64,000 nucleotides of DNA from Taklimakanibacter sp050246735 (lineage in GTDB: Bacteria; Pseudomonadota; Alphaproteobacteria; Rhizobiales; Aestuariivirgaceae), in the NCBI GenBank assembly GCA_050246735.1, contig JBFWVM010000001.1, positions 248,001 to 312,000 on the forward strand, given 5' to 3'. Below, in pieces: positions 15,457-23,400 of the stretch. A program made the position numbers and the translations under genes. A model generated the notes under the pieces. The model worked only from the letters and a program-made list of their open reading frames with translations. It was not told the DNA's origin and did no database searches. Position 1 is the stretch's first letter. Every line of letters begins with the position of its first letter.

Positions 15457-16782
15457 TCAGGGCCGCGCCTGGCGGTCGAGCAGGGCATTCACGAGACCGC
15501 TCAAGGCCTCGTTCCTTGGCGGCTGCGGAAAGAGGCCTCGCTGCATCAGGGCCCGGGTCAGCCGGTCGAGATGTTCTAACGTTGCGTAATTACTTGGCGG
15601 AAGGCTTCCCGGCATATTTCCCTTGCCCGGCATCTCGCCCGCTTCGGCGTCGCCGCCTTGTCCCGCAGCGACGCCCGCCAGGACGCCCCCCGCCGCGAGA
15701 CCGTTGAACTGGATGATATTGGCGAGGTCGTCGCTGTCGGCAACGTATTTCCGTATCCGCGCCGCCGTCTTCGGCGCAACGGTCTTGAGATAATTGGGAT
15801 CGACCATATAGGCGCGGATGGCCTCGGCGATCCTTTCGCGATCGATCGCTTTTCCCTTGTAGCCGAAATCCTGCGGCCGGCTCAGGAGATATTTGCGCTC
15901 CTCGCCCGTCCGTAATGCGCTGTAGACGAAATCGAGCTCGTCCTCGATATCCTTCGCCGGTATCCGGCCGGACAGGGCATCCACGACATGGCCGACCTCG
16001 TGCGCGGTGGCCATGTCCATCTTGTCCTTCGGCAAGCTGTCGAGGACACGGATCTCCCAGGGCCGGCCGTGCAGCAGGTGGGTCTCTCCCAGATTGCCGG
16101 GTCCGAGGCTCTCGGCCGGGACCTTCGCCACATCCCCTTCGGTGCCGTGCTCGCCGACGCGCTGTATCTCGATCGGCCTCAGCGCGTGGTCGGGCTCATC
16201 CGGCCGCACCCTTCCCGCCAGGTAGGGCGCGCGTAAGGGCCTGCCTTCGATATCGTGCCTCAGCATTCCGAACTCGTTCGGCGCGCCGCCGCCAAACGGA
16301 TAGTCCTGCGAGAAATGGCGCAACGGCTTCGGCTTGGGATTGAACAGTCCGTTGACGGGCGACTTCCTGACCGCCGGCAGGAAGGCGAGGCCGCTCGATA
16401 GCGTGGCGTCGTCCAGACGCCCTTCGCCGATCGCCCTGCCGGTGTCGTAAGACTGGTGCAGCACTCCAACGGGCGTGAGATCGAGGGCGTCGGCCAGCCT
16501 CCGGCTGCGCTCGTTTCCCTCGGTGCCGACGCCGCCGTCGCCATAGAGAGCCCGGTTTATGAGATCGAGCATCCTCTCGCGCGAAGTCGCGGTGCGGGCG
16601 CGCACGAAGCCCATGCTCGCCCTGAGCGGAGCGTCCGCCGTCAGCGGGGGATCGGAAAATCCCGCCTGGAGCCTCGGAAGCCCGGCCGGAACGAGCCGTG
16701 TGCCATGCCGTCCTTCCAGGCTGCGCGGCCATCCGGCATTCGGGTAGAGTCTGGCGAATTCCTCGTCGGTCATTTCGGTCAC
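15457..16782 (-). CDS. Phage-type protein with HEVGH metallopeptidase-like motif
   Basis: A 441-residue protein with no signal peptide. Residues 256-270 hold MATAHEVGHVVDAL, a zinc HExxH motif (His261, Glu262, His265). A Glu near 320 (IAEAIRAYM) stands where zincin-like phage peptidases carry a third ligand. It is followed by a DPNYLKTVAPKTAARIR block (residues 328-344) of the kind found in large polyvalent proteins of phages and conjugative elements; that family memory is from general knowledge, not a search. Residues 357-374 form a Gly/Ala-rich hydrophobic patch. The gene stands alone between MttB and a permease, has an unusually AT-rich upstream region with a consensus-like promoter and operator, and starts with a good GGAGTGACC site. 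It looks horizontally acquired. Function unknown; toxin, anti-host or structural-maturation peptidase are possible. Confidence 0.7.
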   Translation of the reverse strand: MTEMTDEEFARLYPNAGWPRSLEGRHGTRLVPAGLPRLQAGFSDPPLTADAPLRASMGFVRARTATSRERMLDLINRALYGDGGVGTEGNERSRRLADALDLTPVGVLHQSYDTGRAIGEGRLDDATLSSGLAFLPAVRKSPVNGLFNPKPKPLRHFSQDYPFGGGAPNEFGMLRHDIEGRPLRAPYLAGRVRPDEPDHALRPIEIQRVGEHGTEGDVAKVPAESLGPGNLGETHLLHGRPWEIRVLDSLPKDKMDMATAHEVGHVVDALSGRIPAKDIEDELDFVYSALRTGEERKYLLSRPQDFGYKGKAIDRERIAEAIRAYMVDPNYLKTVAPKTAARIRKYVADSDDLANIIQFNGLAAGGVLAGVAAGQGGDAEAGEMPGKGNMPGSLPPSNYATLEHLDRLTRALMQRGLFPQPPRNEALSGLVNALLDRQARP

Positions 16783-16796
16783 TCCAGTTGTGGAGC

Positions 16797-16824
16797 GTTA
16801 TACGCTTTTAACGTATATTGTCAA
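16797..16824 (-). promoter_or_regulatory. Sigma-70-like promoter of the phage-type gene
   Basis: Read on the minus strand, a perfect -35 box TTGACA (16819-16824) is followed after 16 bases by TATAAC (16797-16802), close to the consensus TATAAT. Transcription would start near 16790 and give a very short leader containing GGAGTGACC before the ATG at 16782. It is the strongest consensus promoter noticed in the window and lies in a conspicuously AT-rich block. The assignment is by eye. Confidence 0.7.
16799..16817. promoter_or_regulatory. Palindromic operator inside the promoter
   Basis: TATACG and CGTATA form exact 6-base inverted arms around a 7-base centre, overlapping the -10 box and filling most of the spacer. 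A repressor bound here would block RNA polymerase. A further ACGTTTTTAC-like sequence lies just upstream on the gene's sense strand. Such layouts are typical of phage repressors and toxin-antitoxin autoregulators, but no repressor gene is adjacent, so the binding protein is unknown. Confidence 0.55.
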
Positions 16825-16876
16825 GTAAAAACGTACGAGTCAGAAGGGTAGTGCCGGAATGAAGGCCGGATGGGCT

Positions 16877-17839
16877 TCAGGTCCCGCCCGTCGGGGCGCG
16901 GGGCGCGCGGGCGTCCGACCAGGCATAGAAGCCGACTCCCAGGATGATGAGCGCCGTTCCGGCGGCGTCGATAAGGGTGAAGCCCTCGTCCAGGAAGACC
17001 ACCGCGAGGACGATGGTGAAGAGGGGCGAGATGGTCGAGATCATCGAGGCGGCCTGCGGGCTGGTGCGGCCCAGCCCGGCATTGATGAGGAAGGACGGCA
17101 GCACGGTGGCGAAGAAGGCGCATCCGGCGACGAGGCCGATATAGTTCCACGAGACGGCGGGCCCGACCCCGTGCGAGACGATGGCATAGTGGACGACGCT
17201 CGCGAGGCCTGCCGACGACATGGCGATGGCCGTGAACAGGGTGCTTCCCAGGACCCTGATCAGGTCCTTGGCGAGAAGCTGGTAGAGCGCAAAGGCGAGG
17301 GCCGCGGCCAGCACCAGGAGCGAGCCGATGGCGACGTTGCGGCCGTCGACCGAAATGCCGTTGGAGAAGATGAGGCCCAGCCCGGCATAGGTGATGGCGG
17401 CGCCCGCCAGGCCGTGCAGGGTGATGCGGCCCCTGAAGAACAGCCAGCCCAGGAACATCACGAAGACCGGATAGGTGAAGAGCACCAGCCTTTCGAGCTG
17501 GGCGGTGATGTAGGTCAGCCCGGCGAAATCGAGATAGGCGGCGACATAGTAGCCGATGAAGCCGTTGACCGCGGCCGCGGCGACGGTGCGCCAGCCGGGA
17601 TAGGGCCGGCCGGCCCGGCGGTGGAGATGGAGCGCATAGAGGCCGACCGCGAGGAAGAAGGGCAGCGACATCATCATGCGCAGAGCGAGCATGAGGGCGG
17701 CGTCGGACTTCTCCAGATAGGCGAGCTTGATGAAGATCGCCTTGGAGGAGAAGAGGGCGGCGCCGATCGCGGTGAAGCCATAGCCGAGCCACGGCAGCGG
17801 CGCGGCCGCGGCGGCGCTTTCGGCGGCGGTTTCGCTCAT
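16877..17839 (-). CDS. EamA-domain drug/metabolite transporter (DMT) permease
   Basis: A 320-residue inner-membrane protein with about ten hydrophobic segments forming two EamA repeats; the C-terminal repeat ends in GTALIILGVGFYAW, typical of the family. DMT exporters move amino acids, nucleosides or other metabolites; nothing here fixes the substrate. The in-frame ATG at 17890 is rejected for ATG 17839 (MSETAAESAA), since the extra 17 residues (Arg-rich, MPIRLRRGAGF) are unlike the family. The Ala-rich N-terminus is cytoplasmic. It follows apt on the same strand after 113 bases, so it may be transcribed separately. Confidence 0.87.
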   Translation of the reverse strand: MSETAAESAAAAAPLPWLGYGFTAIGAALFSSKAIFIKLAYLEKSDAALMLALRMMMSLPFFLAVGLYALHLHRRAGRPYPGWRTVAAAAVNGFIGYYVAAYLDFAGLTYITAQLERLVLFTYPVFVMFLGWLFFRGRITLHGLAGAAITYAGLGLIFSNGISVDGRNVAIGSLLVLAAALAFALYQLLAKDLIRVLGSTLFTAIAMSSAGLASVVHYAIVSHGVGPAVSWNYIGLVAGCAFFATVLPSFLINAGLGRTSPQAASMISTISPLFTIVLAVVFLDEGFTLIDAAGTALIILGVGFYAWSDARAPRAPTGGT

Positions 17840-17952
17840 GCCCGTCCGATTACACCGAAACCCGGCGCCCCGCCGCAACCGGATCGGCATGTCAGCCGCG
17901 TCATTCCCGCAGGGCTATGGTGCCTCTCCCGGCGCGACCGGCCCCCGGGAGC

Positions 17953-18498
17953 TCAATGTCCCTCGAAGGACACCAGCGTGTGGATCTTCACGCCCTTGTC
18001 GCGCAGGAGCCGGCTGCCGCCGATATCGGTCAGGTCGATGACGAAGGCGGCGGCGACCACGTCGCCGCCCGATTTGCGGATGAGGTCGATCGCGGCATTG
18101 GCGGTGCCGCCGGTCGCCACCAGGTCGTCGATGAGCAGGATGCGGTCGCCCCGGCTGATCGCATCGGCATGGATCTCGATCGTGTCGACGCCATATTCGA
18201 GCGCATAGTCCTGGCCGATGACCTTGTGCGGCAGCTTGCCCTTCTTGCGGATGGGCACGAAGCCGCGGCCGAGGACATGGGCGACCGCGCCGCCCAGGAT
18301 GAAGCCGCGCGCCTCGATGCCGGCGACATAGTCGATGTCGCCCTTGAGGAAGGGCCAGGCGAGCTCGTCGACCGCGGCCCGGAAGGCGTGCAGATTGGCG
18401 AGGAGCGTGGTGATGTCGCGGAACAGGATGCCTTTCTTCGGATAGTCCGGGATCGTCCGGATATAGCGCTTGATGTCGAAGCCGTTGCGCAGATCCAT
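17953..18498 (-). CDS. apt: Adenine phosphoribosyltransferase
   Basis: Apt converts adenine and PRPP to AMP and pyrophosphate in purine salvage in the cytoplasm. At 181 residues it is the standard length. The PRPP-binding loop is plain (ILLIDDLVATGGTA, about residues 119-132), as is the N-terminal hood region (IRTIPDYPKKGILFRDIT). A strong GGAGGAAC site precedes ATG 18498. It lies 33 bases after hemF on the same strand. The mtnP gene, about 5 kb away, releases adenine that this enzyme would recycle; the two are often close together in related bacteria. Confidence 0.97.
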   Translation of the reverse strand: MDLRNGFDIKRYIRTIPDYPKKGILFRDITTLLANLHAFRAAVDELAWPFLKGDIDYVAGIEARGFILGGAVAHVLGRGFVPIRKKGKLPHKVIGQDYALEYGVDTIEIHADAISRGDRILLIDDLVATGGTANAAIDLIRKSGGDVVAAAFVIDLTDIGGSRLLRDKGVKIHTLVSFEGH

Positions 18499-18531
18499 CG
18501 TCGTTCCTCCTTGCGGATCACCGCCATGCTC

Positions 18532-19404
18532 TCAAGGCCATTTCACCTCGGGCGGCAGCGAGGAGAGGATGGACTCGACATTGCCGCCGGTCCTGAGACC
18601 GAAGATCGTGCCGCGGTCGTAAAGCAGGTTGAACTCGGCGTAGCGCCCGCGGCGGACGAGCTGCTCCTCGCGGTCGGCCTCGGTCCAGGCGGCGCTCATG
18701 TCGGCGCGAACGATCGGCGGATAGGCCGCCTGAAAGGCGCGGCCGACCTCCTGCACGAAGGCGAAATCGGCATCCCAGTCGCCCGAATTGAGATAATCGA
18801 AGAATATCCCGCCGATGCCGCGCGCCTCGCCGCGATGCGGCAGGAAGAAATAGTCGTCGCACCATGCCTTGTATCGCGCGTAGTCGGCGACGGCATGGGC
18901 CTCGCAGGCCCGTTTCATGGCGGCATGGAAGGCTCGGGCATCGGGATGGTCCTGGCCGCGCCGCCGCTCGAGCATCGGCGTCAGGTCGGCGCCGCCGCCG
19001 AACCAGGATCTCGACGTCACCACCATGCGGGTGTTCATGTGGACGGCCGGCACATGGGGATTGCGCGGATGGGCGATGAGCGAGATGCCGGAGGCCCAGA
19101 AGCGCGGATCCTCCTCGGCGCCCGGTATCTGGCCGCGGAATTCGGGCGAGAACTCGCCCTCTACGGTCGAGCAGTGGATGCCCGCCTTCTCGAAAAGCCG
19201 GCCGTGAAGCATGGACATGACGCCGCCGCCGCCTTCGGCGCCCGCAGGGTCCCGGCGGCTCCAGGCCTTGCGGACGAAGCGGCCGGGCGGGGCCGCGCCG
19301 GCGCAATCGTCCTCGAGCCTCTCGAACTCGGCGCACAGGCCGTCGCGCAGGCTTTCGAACCAGCGGCGCGCGGCGGCTTGCCTTTTCTCCGGAGTGTCGG
19401 TCAC
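18532..19404 (-). CDS. hemF: Oxygen-dependent coproporphyrinogen-III oxidase
   Basis: HemF carries out the aerobic decarboxylation of coproporphyrinogen III to protoporphyrinogen IX in haem synthesis. The 290-residue length and motifs fit: GGGGVMSMLHGRLFEKAG, WFGGGADLTPM, HRGEARGIGGIFFDYL and a C-terminal YDRGTIFGL region. The start is GTG at 19404. Gene order on this strand is trmL, hemF, apt with short gaps (51 and 33 bases), so one transcript is likely. Haem supply fits the neighbouring cytochrome bc1 genes and the P450, though no direct regulatory link is visible. Confidence 0.96.
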   Translation of the reverse strand: MTDTPEKRQAAARRWFESLRDGLCAEFERLEDDCAGAAPPGRFVRKAWSRRDPAGAEGGGGVMSMLHGRLFEKAGIHCSTVEGEFSPEFRGQIPGAEEDPRFWASGISLIAHPRNPHVPAVHMNTRMVVTSRSWFGGGADLTPMLERRRGQDHPDARAFHAAMKRACEAHAVADYARYKAWCDDYFFLPHRGEARGIGGIFFDYLNSGDWDADFAFVQEVGRAFQAAYPPIVRADMSAAWTEADREEQLVRRGRYAEFNLLYDRGTIFGLRTGGNVESILSSLPPEVKWP

Positions 19405-19455
19405 GACCCGTCTTTTGGCAAAGACGGGAACAAAGACAAAGGGATTTCTCCGCCC

Positions 19456-19917
19456 TCACGCCTCACGCCGGAAACCGCCGAGCTGGCGGAGCGCCTCGCC
19501 GGTGATCATGGCGCAGGCCACCGCCACGTTGAGCGAGCGAAGGCCCGGGCGCATCGGGATGACAAGGCGCGCATCGGCGGCCGCGTGGACCTCTGACGGG
19601 ACGCCCGCACCTTCGCGGCCCATCAGGAGGATGTCGTCAGGGCCGAAGGCGAAACCGGTATAGGGGATCGCCGCTCTGGTCGAGGCGAGGACCAGCCGCC
19701 GGCCGGAGGTCGCCTCGCGGAAGGCGGTCCAGGAGGCGTCGCGGGTCACCAGAACATGGTCGAGATAGTCCATGCCGGCCCGCTTCAGGGAAGAATCGGA
19801 CCAGGTGAAGCCTGCCGGCTCGATGATCCTGACTCTCAGGCCGAAGCAGGCGGCCATGCGTATGACGGTCGCCGCATTGGGCGGGATGTCGGGCTGGTAG
19901 AGGGCGATTTCGATCAT
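19456..19917 (-). CDS. trmL: tRNA (cytidine(34)-2'-O)-methyltransferase
   Basis: A 153-residue SPOUT-class methyltransferase that 2'-O-methylates the wobble base of tRNA-Leu isoacceptors. Family marks are the N-terminal YQPDIPPNAATVIRMAACFG, the middle LLMGREGAGVP and the C-terminal knot segment RLVIPMRPGLRSLNVAVACA. ATG 19917 is chosen over an in-frame start at 19956 because the family begins with M-x-E-I-ALYQP. It diverges from petA; the 166 bases between hold both promoters. First gene of the probable trmL-hemF-apt unit. Confidence 0.95.
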   Translation of the reverse strand: MIEIALYQPDIPPNAATVIRMAACFGLRVRIIEPAGFTWSDSSLKRAGMDYLDHVLVTRDASWTAFREATSGRRLVLASTRAAIPYTGFAFGPDDILLMGREGAGVPSEVHAAADARLVIPMRPGLRSLNVAVACAMITGEALRQLGGFRREA

Positions 19918-20083
19918 GGATATCAGGTCCTTAGCCGCGAAGGCGAGGAGACGCAAAGCTTCGTCTCACTGCGACACTTGATGGCTAGACATTCCGGAGA
20001 CCCGATGCCAAAAACACACCAATTCCCGTGCCGGCCCGCTCCCCGCGGGCTGCTCGACGTCCCTTGCGAGAGGAAACTGCCAC

Positions 20084-20644
20084 GTGTCCATTGCCGAACA
20101 TGCCGACCCGAACCGGCGCGACTTTCTTTATATAGCCACCGGTGCTGCCGGTGTCGTGGGCGCGGCCATGGTGGCATGGCCCTTCATCGACCAGATGAAT
20201 CCCGACGCCTCGGTCCTGGCGCTGGCCTCGATCGAGTTCGATCTGGCGCCGCTCGCGGAAGGGCAGAGCGTCACCATCAAATGGCGCGGCAATCCGGTCT
20301 TCGTGCGCCACCGCACCCCCAAGGAGATCGAGGAGGCCAAGGCGGTGCCCCTGTCCGATCTCAAGGACCCGCTCGCCCGCAACGCCAATGTCAAGGACAA
20401 CGATCCCGCCACCGACGAGAACCGCGTGGTCGGCGGCAAGGAGCAGTTCCTGGTGATGATGGGCGTGTGCACCCATCTGGGCTGCGTGCCGCTCGGCCAG
20501 CAGGGCGACTACGACGGATGGCTGTGCCCGTGCCACGGCTCGCATTACGACACGGCCGGGCGCATCCGCAAAGGTCCGGCGCCCGAAAACCTGCCGGTTC
20601 CGAAATACGAATATATCTCCGATACCAAGATCCGTATCGGCTAA
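20084..20644 (+). CDS. petA: Ubiquinol-cytochrome c reductase Rieske iron-sulfur subunit
   Basis: The 186-residue Rieske protein of the cytochrome bc1 complex. An N-terminal twin-arginine segment (RRDFLYIATGAAGVVG) anchors it in the membrane. The 2Fe-2S ligands are Cys129 and His131 (CTHLGC) and Cys148 and His151 (CPCHGS), with Cys134 and Cys150 forming the usual disulfide. It starts with GTG 20084 after a GAGAGGAAA site. It takes electrons from ubiquinol and passes them to cytochrome c1. petB follows after 13 bases and petC after a further 16, so petABC is one operon ending at the terminator near 22.83 kb. Confidence 0.97.
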   Translation: MSIAEHADPNRRDFLYIATGAAGVVGAAMVAWPFIDQMNPDASVLALASIEFDLAPLAEGQSVTIKWRGNPVFVRHRTPKEIEEAKAVPLSDLKDPLARNANVKDNDPATDENRVVGGKEQFLVMMGVCTHLGCVPLGQQGDYDGWLCPCHGSHYDTAGRIRKGPAPENLPVPKYEYISDTKIRIG

Positions 20645-20657
20645 CAGAGGGCACGCG

Positions 20658-21920
20658 ATGGGCGGACATTCGAACTACCAACCCAGGAGCGCCGCGGAGA
20701 AATGGCTGCATGAGCGCCTGCCGATCGTCGAGTTGGTGAAGGCCCAGGTATTCGACTTCCCGACGCCGAAGAACCTGAACTACTGGTGGACCTTCGGCGG
20801 CATCCTCGCCCTCATGCTGGTGGTGCAGATCGTCACCGGCATCGTGCTGGTCATGCATTACACGCCGCAGGCCGACCTCGCCTTCAATTCGGTCGAGCAC
20901 ATCATGCGCGACGTGAACTACGGCTGGCTCATGCGCTACATGCACGCCAACGGCGCCTCGATGTTCTTCATCGCCGTCTATATCCACATCTTCCGCGGCA
21001 TGTATTACGGCTCCTACAAGGCGCCGCGCGAGGTCCTGTGGATCATCGGCGTGCTCATCTATCTCGTCATGATGGCCACCGCCTTCATGGGCTACGTGCT
21101 GCCCTGGGGCCAGATGAGCTTCTGGGGCGCCAAGGTCATCACCAACCTGTTCTCGGCCATCCCCTTCGTCGGCGAATCGGTCACCACCTGGCTGTGGGGC
21201 GGCTATGCGGTCGACAACCCGACGCTCAACCGCTTCTTCTCGCTGCACTATCTGCTGCCCTTCGTGCTGGCGGGGCTCGTCGGGCTGCATATCTGGGCGC
21301 TGCATGTGCCGGGCAACAACAACCCGACCGGCGTCAGCGTGAAATCGGGCCAGGACACGGTGCCGTTCCACCCCTATTACACGATGAAGGACAGCTTCGC
21401 GATCGTGGTGTTCCTCATCTTCTTCGCACTGTTCCTGTTCTTCTCGCCGAACTATCTCGGCCATGCGATCAACTACTCGCCGGCCAATCCGCTGGCGACG
21501 CCGGCCCATATCGTGCCGGAATGGTACTATCTGCCGTTCTACGCCATCCTGCGCGCCATCCCGAGCAAGCTCGGCGGCGTCATCGCCATGTTCGGCTCGA
21601 TCCTGATCCTGTTCGTGCTGCCGTGGCTCGACACGTCGAAAGTGCGCTCGGGCAGCTACCGGCCGCTGTTCAAGGTGTTCTTCTGGATCTTCATCGCGGT
21701 CTGTATCGGTCTCGGCTATCTGGGCTCGAAGCCGCCGGAAGGGGCCTATGTCACCTTCTCGCGCATCCTCACCTTCTACTACTTCTTCCACTTCCTGGTG
21801 ATCCTGCCGCTGCTCGGTTTGCTCGAGACGCCGAAGCCGCTGCCGTCCTCGATCTCCGACGACGTGCTCGCCAGGAAGAAACCTGCTTTGCCGGACGGCA
21901 AGGCCGTGCCCGCCGAGTGA
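20658..21920 (+). CDS. petB: Cytochrome b of the bc1 complex
   Basis: A 420-residue membrane subunit carrying the two b haems and the Qo and Qi quinone sites. The frame shows about eight transmembrane helices and the Qo motif PEWY (in HIVPEWYYLPFYAILRAIP), as well as the GYVLPWGQMSFWGA region. The length matches alphaproteobacterial cytochrome b rather than the split cyanobacterial form. Paired histidine ligands fall in helices B and D. It is cotranscribed with petA and petC. Confidence 0.97.
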   Translation: MGGHSNYQPRSAAEKWLHERLPIVELVKAQVFDFPTPKNLNYWWTFGGILALMLVVQIVTGIVLVMHYTPQADLAFNSVEHIMRDVNYGWLMRYMHANGASMFFIAVYIHIFRGMYYGSYKAPREVLWIIGVLIYLVMMATAFMGYVLPWGQMSFWGAKVITNLFSAIPFVGESVTTWLWGGYAVDNPTLNRFFSLHYLLPFVLAGLVGLHIWALHVPGNNNPTGVSVKSGQDTVPFHPYYTMKDSFAIVVFLIFFALFLFFSPNYLGHAINYSPANPLATPAHIVPEWYYLPFYAILRAIPSKLGGVIAMFGSILILFVLPWLDTSKVRSGSYRPLFKVFFWIFIAVCIGLGYLGSKPPEGAYVTFSRILTFYYFFHFLVILPLLGLLETPKPLPSSISDDVLARKKPALPDGKAVPAE

Positions 21921-21936
21921 TCCGGAGAACAGACCC

Positions 21937-22797
21937 ATGAAGCTCTTCACCACGCTCGCCGCCGGAGCATTCCTCCTTGCCGCGCTGCCGGCCGTCGCCG
22001 CCGAGACCCACAGGGAAGCCAAGGACATCGCCTATTCCTTCGAGGGGCCGTTCGGCACCTTCGACAAGGGCCAGCTGCAGCGCGGCTACAAGGTCTACAA
22101 GGAAGTCTGCGCGGCCTGCCATTCGATGCATCTGGTGTCCTTCCGCAACCTCGCCGATCACGGCGGCCCGGGCTTCACCGAGGAGCAGGTCAAGGCGCTG
22201 GCGGCGACCTTCACCGTCCAGGACGGTCCGGGCGACGACGGCGAGATGTTCGACCGTCCCGGCATCCCGGCCGACCGCTTCCCCTCGCCCTTCGCCAACG
22301 AGCAGGCGGCCCGCAACGCCAATGGCGGCGCCCTGCCGCCCGACCTGTCGCTCATCACCAAGTCGCGCGAGGGCTGGACGGGCACGTTCAACCAGCTGGT
22401 CAACGGCATCGGCGGGCCGGACTACGTCTATTCGATCCTGACCGGCTACGAGCCGACGCCCGCCTGCGCCGGGGACAGCGCCACGGGACACTACAATCCC
22501 TATTTCGCCACCGGCGGCATTCCGGAAGGGTGCAAGAAGGACGGCGCGCCGACCATCGAGGGCTCGTTCATCGCCATGCCGCCGCCCCTCACCGACGGGC
22601 AGGTGACCTTCGACGACGGCGCCCCCAACAAGGTCGACGACATGGCGCGCGACGTCTCGGCCTTCCTCGCCTGGACCGCCGAGCCCAAGATGGAAGAGCG
22701 CAAGTCCACCGGCTTCGCCACCATCATCTATCTCGCCGTCCTCGCGGTGCTGCTCTACCTCGTCAAGCAGAGGGTCTGGGCCAAGGTCGAGCACTGA
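21937..22797 (+). CDS. petC: Cytochrome c1 of the bc1 complex
   Basis: A 286-residue periplasmic c-type cytochrome with a signal peptide (MKLFTTLAAGAFLLAALPAVAA). The haem c site is CAACH at 58-62 and the likely axial Met is residue 214 in IAMPPPL. A C-terminal transmembrane anchor (about 264-280, TIIYLAVLAVLLYLVKQ) holds it in the bc1 complex. As usual for alphaproteobacteria it is a separate gene, not a petB fusion. It is the last gene of the petABC operon, with a hairpin terminator about 30 bases downstream. Confidence 0.97.
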   Translation: MKLFTTLAAGAFLLAALPAVAAETHREAKDIAYSFEGPFGTFDKGQLQRGYKVYKEVCAACHSMHLVSFRNLADHGGPGFTEEQVKALAATFTVQDGPGDDGEMFDRPGIPADRFPSPFANEQAARNANGGALPPDLSLITKSREGWTGTFNQLVNGIGGPDYVYSILTGYEPTPACAGDSATGHYNPYFATGGIPEGCKKDGAPTIEGSFIAMPPPLTDGQVTFDDGAPNKVDDMARDVSAFLAWTAEPKMEERKSTGFATIIYLAVLAVLLYLVKQRVWAKVEH

Positions 22798-22824
22798 ACG
22801 CTCCCGATCGCTGCGGAGAAAACG

Positions 22825-22849
22825 AAGGCCGGCCGATTGTCGGCCTTTG
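22825..22849 (+). terminator. Intrinsic terminator after petABC
   Basis: AAGGCCG at 22825-22831 pairs with CGGCCTT at 22841-22847; a competing inner stem GGCCGA-TTG-TCGGCC (22831-22845) shares the same bases. The sequence then runs into TTTGTCTTT. It lies 28 bases after the petC stop and is well placed to end the operon. Confidence 0.75.
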
Positions 22850-23090
22850 TCTTTGGCCGGGAGGCTGGCTGTTCATCGCTTTTGCGTGTCCGAACTCAGG
22901 CCTCAACGAAAGGCGCGCTATCAAACAAATGGCCTTCCAATTGAATAGCTGCGAGCGATAGTAAAGCAGCCTAAAATAATATGCCGTTCAAATGGCGTTC
23001 AGCCCCGCTTTCTGAACAGCTTCTTCGCCTATTCGGTGCCGTCGCCGAAAATTTGACATGGGCGTGGGGCTGGCCATCGGCCCGGTGCAA
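22850..23090. other. Gene-free, partly AT-rich stretch between petABC terminator and IS remnant
   Basis: No plausible gene is seen. From about 22.90 to 22.99 kb the sequence is markedly AT-richer than the flanks (CAAATGG, AATTGAATAG, TAAAATAATATG). It may be the outer flank or degraded interior of a mobile element whose other parts lie at 23.09-23.40 kb. Short open frames here have no recognisable protein features. Confidence 0.4.
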
Positions 23091-23146
23091 TTTCGGTGAA
23101 AGTGCATTTAACTTTTCCAGAATTAAATGTGTCACCGAAGCCCCAC

Positions 23147-23159
23147 CCAGAATTAAATG
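23147..23159 (+). repeat. Direct repeat CCAGAATTAAATG, second copy
   Basis: Exact 13-base repeat of 23117-23129, 30 bases apart. Both copies sit in the repeat block at the junction of the two insertion-sequence pieces, and each is followed by CACCGAA at a slightly different distance, so the real repeat unit is about 20 bases with a 3-base indel. Seen directly in the sequence. Confidence 0.8.
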
Positions 23160-23169
23160 CACCGAAACC

Positions 23170-23301
23170 CTTGGCGAAGAACGCCAGTACCTGCCCGCGC
23201 TTCAACTCCTTCCTCAGCACCGTCTTGCCGCAGTCATCAAACCCATGTGCGGTGAAAGTGTTCTTTGCAATATCAAGCCCGATCGTCGTAAGGTTCGTCA
23301 T
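23170..23301 (-). pseudogene. IS110-family transposase, N-terminal fragment
   Basis: ATG 23301, preceded by GAGGGAGCC, opens a frame whose first 44 residues (MTNLTTIGLDIAKNTF, then KTVLRKELKRGQVLAFFAK) are the typical start of an IS110 DEDD transposase, including the first catalytic Asp in GLDIAKN. The similarity stops abruptly at about 23170. The frame continues as GFGAFNSGWGFG, encoded by an unrelated repeat block. The remaining roughly 300 residues of a transposase are absent, so it is inactive. Confidence 0.75.
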
Positions 23302-23400
23302 GGTGGATGGCTCCCTCAGATGATTCTTCAACGGAACCCATCTTGGCACATCAGATGCCGCCGGCGGGCGCCGTCCACCACATCACCGAAACCGAAACTT

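Larger units (their letters stand above)
23091..23400 (-). mobile_element. Chimeric insertion-sequence remnant (IS110-type 5' end joined to another element's end)
   Basis: Two pieces abut near 23168. From 23170 to about 23400 on the minus strand is the leader and first codons of an IS110-type transposase. From 23091 to 23167 is a block of short direct and inverted repeats: CCAGAATTAAATG occurs at 23117-23129 and 23147-23159, and TTTCGGTG...GTGCATTTAA at 23091-23111 is inverted against TTAAATG...CACCGAA. Clustered repeats of this kind occur at the ends of some insertion sequences (for example IS21-type), but I could not identify the family. The rest of both elements is gone. Confidence 0.55.

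Noticed and set aside
12558..15488. A 976-codon minus-strand open frame across the P450 and MttB genes
   Set aside because: It mirrors two well-identified plus-strand genes; the translation is a low-diversity Arg/Ala/Gly/His-rich pattern expected of antisense frames in high-GC DNA, with no domain or ribosome-binding site.
22971..23162. Small open frames over the repeat block next to the IS110 stub
   Set aside because: They run through the short repeats of a mobile-element end and have no start context or protein features; treated as part of the remnant.
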